Origin: DATNNN01 sp035601815
Lineage (GTDB): Bacteria > Pseudomonadota > Alphaproteobacteria > Rhizobiales > Xanthobacteraceae
Direction: 5' to 3'
Length of the DNA: 22,988 bases
NCBI GenBank assembly: GCA_035601815.1
Contig: DATNNN010000054.1
Location: 1 to 22,988 of the forward strand
In this document: positions 1-7,650 of the stretch, piece by piece
Layout of the letters: every line of letters starts with the position of its first letter
Position numbering within the stretch: the first letter of the stretch is position 1
Made by a program: the position numbers and the translations under genes
Notes under the pieces: generated by a model
The model's input: only the letters and a program-made list of their open reading frames with translations
The model's database searches: none
Told to the model about the DNA's origin: nothing

Positions 1-435
1 TTCGTGCCGGGCTTCTTCATTCTGCTCGGCATATTGCTGTTGTTTTCCTGGGTGGCGCTCGTGGGGTTGGTGCGCGCGGAATTCCTGCGCGCGCGCAACT
101 TCGAATACGTGATGGCGGCGCGCGCGCTCGGCGTCTCCAACCTGGTGCTCATGTTCCGCCACCTGTTGCCCAACGCCATGGTGGCGACGCTCACGTATCT
201 CCCGTTCATCCTGTCGAGCTCGGTAATGATTCTGACCGCGCTCGACTTCCTCGGCTTCGGCCTGCCGCCCGGATCGCCGTCGCTGGGCGAGCTCTTGGCC
301 CAGGGCAAGGCCAACATCCAGGCGCCGTGGCTCGGGCTCGCCGGCTTCTTCACCGTGGCGGCGCTGCTCTCGCTCCTGATCTTCATCGGCGAGGCGGTGC
401 GCGACGCCTTCGACCCGCGCAAGGTGTTCACGTGA
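1..435 (+). CDS. yejE: Peptide ABC transporter permease, YejE-like (3' part only)
   Basis: This is the C-terminal 144 residues of an inner-membrane permease of the BPD_transp_1 family; the 5' part lies outside the window and the frame is open from base 1. Near residues 36-61 it carries the EAA loop that contacts the ATPase (EYVMAARALGVSNLVLMFRH). This is followed by hydrophobic helices and the stretch GFGLPPGSPSLGELLAQGK, then the C-terminal GEAVRDAFDPRK, which are typical of YejE. The Yej system imports oligopeptides such as microcin C, and in some rhizobia murein peptides. Its TGA overlaps the GTG start of the next gene (GTGA), so the two are translationally coupled within a yejABEF-type operon. 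The family call is firm; the substrate is inferred. Confidence 0.92.
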   Translation, partial: FVPGFFILLGILLLFSWVALVGLVRAEFLRARNFEYVMAARALGVSNLVLMFRHLLPNAMVATLTYLPFILSSSVMILTALDFLGFGLPPGSPSLGELLAQGKANIQAPWLGLAGFFTVAALLSLLIFIGEAVRDAFDPRKVFT

Positions 436-2063
436 GCGACACACCGCTCTTGCAGGTCCAGGATCTCTCGGTCTCCTTCCGCCACGAGGACCGCGAGATG
501 CACGCCGTCAAGCACGTCTCCTTCGACGTGAAGAAGGGCGAGACCGTGGCGCTCGTGGGCGAGTCAGGCTCGGGCAAGTCGGTGAGCGCGCTCTCGATCC
601 TCAAGCTACTGCCTTATCCGGCGGCGCGGCATCCGTCCGGCCGCATCCTGTTCCGCGGCCGCGACCTGCTCGCGCTCTCCGAGCGCGAGATGCGCGGCGT
701 GCGCGGCGACGACATCACCATGGTGTTCCAGGAGCCGATGACGTCGCTGAACCCGCTGCACACCATCGAGCGACAGGTCGCCGAGGTGCTGCAGGTGCAC
801 CGCGGGCTCACCGCCGTCGCGGCGCGGAGGCGCGTGGTCGAGCTCCTGAACGAGGTCGGGATTCCCGACGCGCAAACGCGTCTAAACGCCTATCCGCACC
901 AGCTCTCCGGCGGCCAGCGCCAGCGCGTGATGATCGCGCTCGCGCTCGCCAACGAGCCAGACCTGTTCATCGCCGACGAGCCGACGACCGCGCTCGACGT
1001 CACCGTTCAGGCGCAAATACTAAATCTTCTCAAGGAGTTGCAGCGGCGACTCGGCATGGCCATGCTGTTCATCACCCACGACCTCGGCATCGTGCGCAAG
1101 GTCGCCGACCGGGTGTGCGTGATGCGCCACGGCGAGATCGTCGAGCAGGGCGCCGTCGCCGAGTTGTTCGCGCGGCCCGTCCATCCCTACACCAGGGAAT
1201 TGATCGCGGCGGAGCCGAAGGGCGCGCCGGCGCCGCCGAGGCCCACGGCACCCATCGTGGTCGAGACCAAGGATCTCAAGGTGTGGTTCCCCATCCGCCG
1301 CGGCGTGCTGCGCCGCACGGTCGGGCACATCAAGGCCGTCGATGGCGTCACGTTCACCATCCACCGCGGCGAGACGCTCGGCGTCGTCGGCGAATCCGGC
1401 TCGGGCAAGACGACACTTGGGCTCGCGCTGTTGCGCCTTATCTCCAGCGACGGACCGATCGTCGTGCTCGGGCACGAGGTGCAGGGCCTGATGTTCCGCG
1501 CCATGCGGCCGCTCCGGCGCAACATGCAGATCGTGTTCCAGGACCCCTACGGCTCGCTCAGCCCGCGCATGTCCATCGTCGACATCGTCGGCGAGGGCCT
1601 GCGCGTGCACCAGCCGCGGCTGACGCCGGCGGAGCGCGAGGCGCGCGCGGTGGTGGCGCTCGGCGAAGTCGGCATCGATCCCGAGACCCGCCACCGCTAT
1701 CCGCACGAGTTCTCCGGCGGCCAGCGCCAACGCATCGCGCTCGCCCGCGCGCTGGTGCTCGAGCCTGAGTTCATCGTGCTCGATGAGCCGACGAGCGCGC
1801 TCGACATGCTGGTGCAGGCGCAGATGGTGGATCTCTTGCGCGCGGTGCAGAAGCGGCGCGACCTCACCTACCTGTTTATCAGCCACGACCTGAAGGTGGT
1901 GGCGGCGCTCGCCAGCAATATCCTGGTCATGCGCCACGGCAAAGTCGTGGAGCAGGGCCCGGCCAATGACTTGTTCGCGAATCCAAAGTCGGAATACACC
2001 CGGGCGCTGTTCAAGGCCGCGTTCGAGATCGAGGCGGCACCGGCGGGCGCCGTGGCAGAATAG
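432..2063 (+). CDS. yejF: Peptide ABC transporter ATP-binding protein, duplicated NBD (YejF)
   Basis: This 543-residue protein has two fused ABC ATPase domains, the normal size and layout for YejF. It would energise peptide import through YejB/YejE on the cytoplasmic face. Domain 1 has Walker A GESGSGKS (about residues 43-50), signature LSGGQRQR and Walker B LFIADEPTTALD. Domain 2 repeats the pattern with GESGSGKTT, FSGGQRQR and FIVLDEPTSALD. Each domain ends in an oligopeptide-type tail (HPYTRELI and SEYTRALF). The GTG at 432 is chosen because it overlaps the upstream stop by 4 bases and gives the family N-terminus (SDTPLLQVQDLSVSF). A longer open frame upstream lies inside yejE and is not used. 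The stop directly abuts the stop of the convergent NlpC/P60 gene. Confidence 0.95.
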   Translation: MSDTPLLQVQDLSVSFRHEDREMHAVKHVSFDVKKGETVALVGESGSGKSVSALSILKLLPYPAARHPSGRILFRGRDLLALSEREMRGVRGDDITMVFQEPMTSLNPLHTIERQVAEVLQVHRGLTAVAARRRVVELLNEVGIPDAQTRLNAYPHQLSGGQRQRVMIALALANEPDLFIADEPTTALDVTVQAQILNLLKELQRRLGMAMLFITHDLGIVRKVADRVCVMRHGEIVEQGAVAELFARPVHPYTRELIAAEPKGAPAPPRPTAPIVVETKDLKVWFPIRRGVLRRTVGHIKAVDGVTFTIHRGETLGVVGESGSGKTTLGLALLRLISSDGPIVVLGHEVQGLMFRAMRPLRRNMQIVFQDPYGSLSPRMSIVDIVGEGLRVHQPRLTPAEREARAVVALGEVGIDPETRHRYPHEFSGGQRQRIALARALVLEPEFIVLDEPTSALDMLVQAQMVDLLRAVQKRRDLTYLFISHDLKVVAALASNILVMRHGKVVEQGPANDLFANPKSEYTRALFKAAFEIEAAPAGAVAE

Positions 2064-2909
2064 CTAGAGCCGGCGCGCTTCGAGGATTTCCAGGCCGCTG
2101 TTCTGGATGCGCGACGCCGCCTCGGCAAGCGGCTCCTCCGCCACGGCCATGTGGAAGGCGTTGGCGTGCAGGAAACGGCCGGTGTCGCTCACGAATCCCA
2201 CGTGTCCTTTCCAGAACAAGAGATCGCCGCGCTTCAGCGCAGCAAGATCGCCCGCAAACGGCATGGGCGTGCCGAGCGCCGCCTGCTGCATGTCGGAATC
2301 GCGCGGACACGAATGCCCGGCGGCGGCGAGCGCGAGCTGCACCAGGCCCGAGCAGTCGAGGCCCGCGCTCGAGCGGCCGCCCCACAGGTACGGCGTGCCG
2401 AGGAAGCGGCGCGCGGTGGCGACGAAATCCGGTTCACGGTGCGCGAGCGACGCCACGTGCCGGGCCGGAATGAAGCCAGCGTCGGTGGCGACGAACTCGC
2501 CTTGCGTTTCCCTCACCGCCAACAGGCTCGCGAACGAAAGCGAGGCCGCGGGTGCGCGCTTGATGTCCGGCGTGTCGAAGACAAAAGTGCGCAGCGCCGT
2601 GACGCGGTGGGTGGCGGGCTTGCCGACGGGCCCGAAGGCGTTCGCCGAGAACCAGCCCATGTAGCCGTCGGCCTCCATCTGGCCCCAGGCCCAGCCTTCG
2701 CCGGTGGTCTCGTAGACGCTGACGCGCTCGCCGTAGAGAGCCTCGCTCACCATGGGCGCGTCGGGCCGCGGCGTGGAGAACGCGGTGGCGGTCGGCGCCA
2801 GCACCTGTTGCGCGCTGCCCTCGACGAAACGCTCCGCCTCGACCTTGCCCTTCAGGTGCAGGGCGGCGAGATCGGGCCGCGCCGGGGTCACCCGCGGATC
2901 GAAGCTCAT
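2064..2909 (-). CDS. Cytoplasmic SH3-NlpC/P60 endopeptidase, YkfC-like
   Basis: This 281-residue protein has bacterial SH3-like segments at about residues 50-92 and 100-155. A C-terminal NlpC/P60 cysteine peptidase domain follows at about 160-275. The catalytic triad is visible: Cys186 in YLWGGRSSAGLDCSGLV, His236 in GHVGF and probably His248 in RFLHAN. The family cuts the gamma-D-Glu to diamino-acid bond of murein peptides. I see no signal peptide, so it probably acts in the cytoplasm on imported or recycled peptides, as Bacillus YkfC does. Its ATG overlaps the stop of the MarR-type gene (ATGA), which indicates translational coupling. The open frame continues upstream through the neighbouring genes, but that is a high-GC artefact and not a fusion. 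The fold is certain; the substrate is inferred. Confidence 0.9.
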   Translation of the reverse strand: MSFDPRVTPARPDLAALHLKGKVEAERFVEGSAQQVLAPTATAFSTPRPDAPMVSEALYGERVSVYETTGEGWAWGQMEADGYMGWFSANAFGPVGKPATHRVTALRTFVFDTPDIKRAPAASLSFASLLAVRETQGEFVATDAGFIPARHVASLAHREPDFVATARRFLGTPYLWGGRSSAGLDCSGLVQLALAAAGHSCPRDSDMQQAALGTPMPFAGDLAALKRGDLLFWKGHVGFVSDTGRFLHANAFHMAVAEEPLAEAASRIQNSGLEILEARRL

Positions 2910-3256
2910 CGCGGCAGCTCGCGGGCGTGCTTGGCGAGGAGATCGCCGAGGCCCTCCACGTAGAGCGCGCCCTTCACCGTGCGCTGGACCACGACGTTCC
3001 TGCGGTCCGCCTCGTCGCGCCGGCGCGACAGGAGGTCGATGCGGCCCATGGTGTCGAGCGCCCGCGTGATCACGGGCTTGGTGACGCCGAGCTTGGATGC
3101 GAGCCCGCGCACCGTGTGCGGCGGCGGCTCCAGGTACACCGTGAGCAGCACCACGAGCTGGCGCGCCGACAGGTCCGGCTCGCCGTCGCGCACCAGCGCA
3201 TACGAGAAGTCGTGCAGGAGCTTGAGCGCCTGCCCCGGACGAATTTCGACCGCCAC
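2906..3256 (-). CDS. Short MarR-type winged-helix regulator
   Basis: This 116-residue protein has a winged helix-turn-helix of MarR type. The recognition region is TVRGLASKLGVTKPVITRALDTM (about residues 48-70), followed by the wing RRRDEADRRNVVVQRT, which keeps the DxxDRR motif of the family. At 116 residues it is shorter than the usual roughly 140, with short terminal dimerisation helices. The start is GTG at 3256, preceded by a GGAGG ribosome site 4-5 bases upstream; no ATG serves. It sits between the aminopeptidase and the NlpC/P60 gene on one strand and overlaps the latter by 4 bases, so it may control this small operon. Its ligand and targets cannot be read from the sequence. Confidence 0.85.
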   Translation of the reverse strand: MAVEIRPGQALKLLHDFSYALVRDGEPDLSARQLVVLLTVYLEPPPHTVRGLASKLGVTKPVITRALDTMGRIDLLSRRRDEADRRNVVVQRTVKGALYVEGLGDLLAKHARELPR

Positions 3257-3316
3257 GGCCCCTCCAGATCGTTTCGGAAGCGTATTGTTCCCCGCCCGGC
3301 GGGCCGCCGCAAGGCT

Positions 3317-4699
3317 CTAGCGATAGCGGCCGGCGATCAGCGCGAAAAGCGCCCGGATCGTCTGCCCCTCGCCGCCTTCGGGCCGTCCCGGCTTCGCCGC
3401 CGGGTTCCAGGCGAAGAGATCGAGATGTGCCCAAGTCTTCGCCTTCTCGACGAAGCGCGACAGGAACAGCGCAGCGGTGATGGCGCCGGCAAAGGGGCTG
3501 CCGGCGATGTTGTTGATGTCGGCGATCTTGGAATCGAGCATCGGCGCATAGGGCTTCCACAGCGGCAGGCGCCACACCGGGTCCGCCTCGGCGGTAGCCA
3601 AACGCGCGAGCTCGTCGGCGAAGCCGTCGTCGTCGGTGAACGCCGCCGGCAGCTCGGGGCCGAGTGCGACGCGCGCCGCACCGGTGAGCGTGGAGAAATC
3701 GATCATCACGTCGGGCGCCTCCTCGTCGGCGAGTGAGAGTGCATCGGCGAGGATGAGGCGGCCCTCGGCGTCGGTGTTGCCGATCTCGACGGTGAGCCCC
3801 TTGCGGCTCTTGAAGATGTCGCCCGGCCGGAAGGCGTCGCCGGAAACGGAATTCTCCACCGCCGGGATCAGCACACGCAGACGCACGGGGAGCTTCGCGT
3901 CCATGATCATGTGCGCAAGGCCGAGCGCGACCGCGGCGCCGCCCATGTCCTTCTTCATCAAGAGCATCCCGGCCGACGGCTTGATGTCGAGACCGCCGGT
4001 GTCGAAGCACACGCCCTTGCCGACGAGCGTGACCTTGGGATGCTTGGCATCGCCCCAGACAAGATCGATGAGCCGCGGCGGCCGCGCGGAGCCGCGGCCG
4101 ACCGTGTGCACGAGCGGGAAATTCCTGCGCAGCTCGTCGCCGGACGTGACCTGCACGCCGGCGCCGTGGCGGCCGGCGAGATCGCGCGCCGCCTGATCGA
4201 GCTCGGCAGGCCCCATGTCGTTCGACGGCGTGTTGATGAGGTCGCGGGCGAGGAAGATCGCCTCCACGGCACGCGACAGGGCGCGTTCGTCGACGCCTTC
4301 GGGTAACGCAAGCTGCGGCGGCTTCGTCTCGGACTTGCGGTAGCGGGTGAAGCGATAGGTGCCGAGCGCGAAGGCGAGCGCCGCGAGGCGCGCATCGGGT
4401 GCGCCTTCGAAGCGCCAGACGCCGGCCGGCAGAATCGCCGCGAGCTTTCCGGCGAGAAGCGGATCGCGGTGCTTCGCCTTCCCGTCCTCCACCGCGAACA
4501 GACAGCCCACGATCGCCCCGTCGGCGCCGGGTACGAGCAGATGCGTACCGGCTTCGGGCTTGAAGGCGGCGGCCTCGGCAAAGGCGCGCGCCGCCGCCGG
4601 CAGCTTGCCGCGCGCGGCGTCCCAGCCGGCGGCGTCGACGAACCACACAGGTTTCGCGGCGGCGGCGTCGGTAGCGAAGGCGGGATGGAGATCGGGCAC
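3317..4699 (-). CDS. M17 leucyl aminopeptidase family protein
   Basis: This 460-residue cytosolic metallo-aminopeptidase removes N-terminal residues from peptides using two metal ions. Its signature is NTDAEGRL at 308-315. The full active-site set can be placed: Lys228 and Asp233 (VGKGVCFDTGG), Lys240 (LDIKP), Asp251 (KKDMGG), Asp310, Glu312 and Arg314. All keep the spacing of E. coli PepA with a constant offset of 42. The N-terminal domain is divergent and short, as in the alphaproteobacterial PepA/PepB-like group. The start is GTG at 4699, because no in-frame ATG occurs before the catalytic domain. It heads a probable operon with the MarR-type and NlpC/P60 genes (60-base gap), which suggests a role in peptide turnover. 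Confidence 0.93.
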   Translation of the reverse strand: MPDLHPAFATDAAAAKPVWFVDAAGWDAARGKLPAAARAFAEAAAFKPEAGTHLLVPGADGAIVGCLFAVEDGKAKHRDPLLAGKLAAILPAGVWRFEGAPDARLAALAFALGTYRFTRYRKSETKPPQLALPEGVDERALSRAVEAIFLARDLINTPSNDMGPAELDQAARDLAGRHGAGVQVTSGDELRRNFPLVHTVGRGSARPPRLIDLVWGDAKHPKVTLVGKGVCFDTGGLDIKPSAGMLLMKKDMGGAAVALGLAHMIMDAKLPVRLRVLIPAVENSVSGDAFRPGDIFKSRKGLTVEIGNTDAEGRLILADALSLADEEAPDVMIDFSTLTGAARVALGPELPAAFTDDDGFADELARLATAEADPVWRLPLWKPYAPMLDSKIADINNIAGSPFAGAITAALFLSRFVEKAKTWAHLDLFAWNPAAKPGRPEGGEGQTIRALFALIAGRYR

Positions 4700-4768
4700 G
4701 GGGAAGTTCCGGAACGGCTCCTAGTACGGGCCGGCCCTGGGATGCGCAACGGCCACCCGCCCCCAGTT

Positions 4769-4789
4769 TTAACCCCTTGTTAGGGTTAA
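4769..4789. promoter_or_regulatory. Palindromic operator, CtrA-like, upstream of the tadD-like gene
   Basis: TTAACCC (4769-4775) and GGGTTAA (4783-4789) form perfect 7-base arms around a 7-base spacer. Read on the plus strand it is TTAA-N7-TTAG, one base from the TTAA-N7-TTAA consensus of the cell-cycle regulator CtrA. It lies about 50-70 bases before the tadD-like ATG and about 70-90 bases before the divergent aminopeptidase start, in the A/T-richest part of this intergenic region. The palindrome is directly visible; the identity of the binding protein is inferred. Confidence 0.42.
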
Positions 4790-4837
4790 TAGTTTATTGC
4801 CAAGGCGGTCCCGAGCCCCTGCCCGACGGAGCGTGCC

Positions 4838-5629
4838 ATGGCGTCCATCCCTTCCCTCCACGGTTCCGTCTCGCGCCTCGCGCTCGCCGCGGCGCTCGCG
4901 GCAGTACTCGGCGGCTGCAACGCCACCACCCGCACCGGCGACGTCACCGGCGCCATTCCGGCGGTGCAGACCGAGGATGGCTGGCGCGAGCGCGTGAACT
5001 CGCTCGCCGACCAGTATCGCGCGCAGCCGGACAATCCCGAGATCGCCATCGCCTATGCCCGGGCGCTCCGCGCCACCGGCCAGACCGCGCAGGCGGCGGC
5101 CGTGCTGCAGCAAACCTCGATCAAGAATCCGCACGACAAGGCGGTGCTCGGCGCCTGGGGCCGCGCGCTCGCCGACTCGGGCCAGTATAATCAGGCGCTC
5201 AACGTGCTCTCCCGCGCCCATTCGCCCGAACAGCCGGACTGGCGCATCCTCAATGCCCAGGGCGCGGTGCTCGACCAGATCGGCAACCACGCGGAAGCCC
5301 GGCGCTACTACGAGACCGCGCTCAAGATCGCGCCCGGGGAGCCGGCGATCCTCTCCAACCTCGGCCTTTCCTACGCGCTGTCGAAGGATCTCGCCCGCGC
5401 CGAGACCACGCTCAAGCGCGCGGTCGCCAGCAACCGCGCCGAGCCGCGGGTGCGGCAGAATCTGGCGCTCGTGCTCGGCCTGCGCGGCAAGTTCGACGAG
5501 TCGGAGAAGATGGCGGCGGGCGACCTCAAGCCCGAGGAGGCGCGCGCCAACATCGCGTATCTGCGCCGCCTGGTGCGCCAGCCCGACCCGTGGAAGGAAC
5601 TCGCGGCCCAGCCCGCGGCGCGCAGCTAG
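4838..5629 (+). CDS. tadD: TPR lipoprotein, TadD-like pilus assembly protein
   Basis: This 263-residue protein begins with a lipoprotein signal (hydrophobic LALAAALAAVLGGC, lipobox Cys27) and is otherwise made of tetratricopeptide repeats from about residue 45 to 240, for example the repeat containing GNHAEARRYYETALKIAP. TadD proteins are outer-membrane-attached pilotins that help assemble the Flp-pilus secretin. This one fits by domain layout and by facing tadC tail to tail at the end of the cpa/tad cluster. The ATG at 4838 gives a complete lipoprotein signal. A palindromic box lies upstream (4769-4789). TPR proteins are hard to tell apart by sequence, so the TadD name rests largely on context. 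Confidence 0.82.
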   Translation: MASIPSLHGSVSRLALAAALAAVLGGCNATTRTGDVTGAIPAVQTEDGWRERVNSLADQYRAQPDNPEIAIAYARALRATGQTAQAAAVLQQTSIKNPHDKAVLGAWGRALADSGQYNQALNVLSRAHSPEQPDWRILNAQGAVLDQIGNHAEARRYYETALKIAPGEPAILSNLGLSYALSKDLARAETTLKRAVASNRAEPRVRQNLALVLGLRGKFDESEKMAAGDLKPEEARANIAYLRRLVRQPDPWKELAAQPAARS

Positions 5630-5667
5630 CGCCGCTCTCGATCATTCGCAATAACGGGAAGCGGCGC
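5629..5667. terminator. Hairpin between convergent tadD-like gene and tadC
   Basis: GCGCCGCT (5629-5636) pairs perfectly with AGCGGCGC (5660-5667). The stem can extend by four inner pairs with one bulge, leaving a loop of about 14 bases. It begins at the last base of the tadD-like stop codon and lies 15 bases past the tadC stop, in a 52-base convergent gap. No T-run follows on either strand, so it may be a weak bidirectional terminator or only an mRNA-end-stabilising stem. Confidence 0.42.
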
Positions 5668-5681
5668 ACTATGCGCCCGAG

Positions 5682-6656
5682 TCAGCGTATCTCCATGACC
5701 CGGATCGCCGCCGGGCCGAGGATGACGATGAACAGCACCGGCAGGAAGAACAGGATCATCGGCACGGTGAGCTTGGGCGGAAGTGCTGCCGCCTTCTTCT
5801 CGGCTTCGCCCATGCGCATGTCGCGAAATTCCTGGGCGAGCACCTTCAGCGCCTGTCCGAGCGGCGTACCGTAGCGCTCGGCCTGCACCAGCGCGGTACA
5901 GACCGCCCTGACGCCGTCGAGGTCGGTGCGCGCGGAGAGATTGTCGTAGGCCTCGCGCCGGTCCTGCAGATACGAGAGCTCGGCGGTGGTCAGCGTCAGC
6001 TCTTCGGCGAGCGGAATCGACTGCGAGCCGATCTCCTCGCTCACCTTGCGGAAGGCGGCGTCGATCGACATGCCGGATTCGACGCAGATCAGAAGCAGGT
6101 CGAGTGCGTCGGGAAAGGCGCGGCGGATCGACATCTGCCGGCGCTTGATCATGTTTTTCAGGAACAGGTCCGGGATCTTGAGCCCAAGCCAAGCGGCGCC
6201 GATGGCGGCCGCGACCTTGATCATCAGCGGCTGGTCGAAGTGGATGATGACGAACATGTAGACCAGCGAGAACACGAACAGGGTGATCGGCATCACCATG
6301 CGGAAGAAGAGATAGGCAAACTGCGGCGCCTGGCCGCGATAGCCGGCCTTGATCAGCGTGGCGCGCGCCGTCTCCTCGCCGAGATGTTTGCGCAGATTGA
6401 GCTTCTCGACGATCAGCCGCATGTAGGCCTTGGGCGCGCGGCGCAGATCGACGCGTTCGCCGCGGGCGAGCTTCTCGCGCTCGCGGGCGCGGATCTTGTT
6501 GCGCTCGATGGCGACGAGCTTCATGCGCTTGGTCAGCGAGTCGCCGAAGGCATAGGGCATGGCGATGGTGAACACGGTGGCCATCGCCGCCAGCGACGTC
6601 AGCACGGTGATGAGGAAGCGCGTGTCCTGCATTTTGTCGAACAAGAATTCGAACAT
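5682..6656 (-). CDS. tadC: Flp pilus inner-membrane platform protein TadC
   Basis: This 324-residue protein carries a type II secretion F (T2SF) domain in its C-terminal half (about residues 185-310), with the landmark FPDALDLLLICVESGMSIDAAF and later QAERYGTPLGQALKVLAQEF. Hydrophobic segments lie near residues 13-36, in the 135-180 region and at 295-320. Together with TadB it forms the inner-membrane platform on which the CpaF motor acts to polymerise Flp pilin. It is the last gene of the minus-strand operon, 12 bases after tadB. The ATG at 6656 is the first good start and gives the family N-terminus. Length is normal for TadC. Confidence 0.94.
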   Translation of the reverse strand: MFEFLFDKMQDTRFLITVLTSLAAMATVFTIAMPYAFGDSLTKRMKLVAIERNKIRAREREKLARGERVDLRRAPKAYMRLIVEKLNLRKHLGEETARATLIKAGYRGQAPQFAYLFFRMVMPITLFVFSLVYMFVIIHFDQPLMIKVAAAIGAAWLGLKIPDLFLKNMIKRRQMSIRRAFPDALDLLLICVESGMSIDAAFRKVSEEIGSQSIPLAEELTLTTAELSYLQDRREAYDNLSARTDLDGVRAVCTALVQAERYGTPLGQALKVLAQEFRDMRMGEAEKKAAALPPKLTVPMILFFLPVLFIVILGPAAIRVMEIR

Positions 6657-6668
6657 GGCGCACCCGCT

Positions 6669-7646
6669 CTAAAAATCGAAATTGATCATGCGGCGCATGA
6701 CAAAGACGCCGACGCCCATCCACATGGCGCTGCACATCAACATCACGCGCCCGGTCGGCGTGGTCCACAGCAGCTCGATGTAGTTGGGGCTGGTGAGCCA
6801 GACGAGCAGCATCACCGCGATCGGAAGCGAAGCGATGATGGCGGCCGAGGCCTTGGCCTCCATGCTCATCGCCTTGATCTTGGCCTTCATCTTCCTGCGC
6901 TCGCGCAGCACGCGCGACAGGTTGCCGAGCGCGTCCGACAGGCTGCCGCCGGCCTTCTGCTGGATGGTCACCACGATGCCGAAGAAGTTCGATTCGGCGA
7001 GCGGCACGCGGTCGAACAGCTTGGTGGCGGCCTCGGGCAGCGAAACGCCGATGGCTTGGGAATCGGCGATCTGGCGGAACTCGCTCTTCACTGGCTCCTG
7101 CGTTTCGCTGGCGATGATGCGGATGCAATCGGAGAGCGGCAAGCCGGCCTTGACGCCGCGCACGATGACGTCGACGGCGTTGGGCAACTCGTCGATGAAC
7201 TTGTTCTCGCGCCGGCGCTTGAGGAAGGCGAGCGTCCAGCGCGGCACACCGAAACCGACGGCAAAGCCGACGCCGAGCGCGATGAACTCGCCGGCACCCG
7301 AAAAATAGGCGAAGGCCGCGGCGACGAGGCCGACGACGACGTTGCCGATCCAATACTGACGCGTGTCTAACTTGACCCCGGCCTGCTGCAGCCGAATCCG
7401 CAGCGGCGGTTTCTTGGCATTGCGCTGACGCGCCTCAATTTGCTTCAGGCTATCCTCGACCTGCTGGCGACGGCCGGTCGCGGAATCGGCGCGGGCGCGG
7501 GCGCGTGGCGCGCTGACATCCGCGGAGACGTCACGCACCCGCCGGTTGGCGACCGCATTGCCCGAAATCTTGGGATAGAGGAACGTGTACAGCAGCCCGC
7601 CGACGGCGATGGCGATCAGAATGGCGATTCCGGCTGTCCCGAGCAT
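6669..7646 (-). CDS. tadB: Flp pilus inner-membrane platform protein TadB
   Basis: This 325-residue protein has an N-terminal membrane anchor (about residues 3-24), a basic cytoplasmic linker, and a T2SF domain whose core reads FIDELPNAVDVIVRGVKAGL and AGGSLSDALGNLSRVLRERR. It ends in two membrane segments. It pairs with TadC as the platform of the Flp pilus machine. The ATG at 7646 is preceded by a GGGGGTGA ribosome site that overlaps the end of cpaF, leaving only a 4-base gap. An alternative ATG at 7679 would add 11 residues and overlap cpaF. A longer open frame reaching 7898 lies inside cpaF and is not used. Confidence 0.93.
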   Translation of the reverse strand: MLGTAGIAILIAIAVGGLLYTFLYPKISGNAVANRRVRDVSADVSAPRARARADSATGRRQQVEDSLKQIEARQRNAKKPPLRIRLQQAGVKLDTRQYWIGNVVVGLVAAAFAYFSGAGEFIALGVGFAVGFGVPRWTLAFLKRRRENKFIDELPNAVDVIVRGVKAGLPLSDCIRIIASETQEPVKSEFRQIADSQAIGVSLPEAATKLFDRVPLAESNFFGIVVTIQQKAGGSLSDALGNLSRVLRERRKMKAKIKAMSMEAKASAAIIASLPIAVMLLVWLTSPNYIELLWTTPTGRVMLMCSAMWMGVGVFVMRRMINFDF

Positions 7647-7650
7647 CGCG

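Noticed and set aside
2064..4646. A very long minus-strand open frame that would fuse the NlpC/P60 protein to about 580 extra N-terminal residues
   Set aside because: The extension runs through the MarR-type and aminopeptidase genes in another frame, is Arg/Ala-rich noise, and the real ATG at 2909 overlaps the preceding stop as ATGA.
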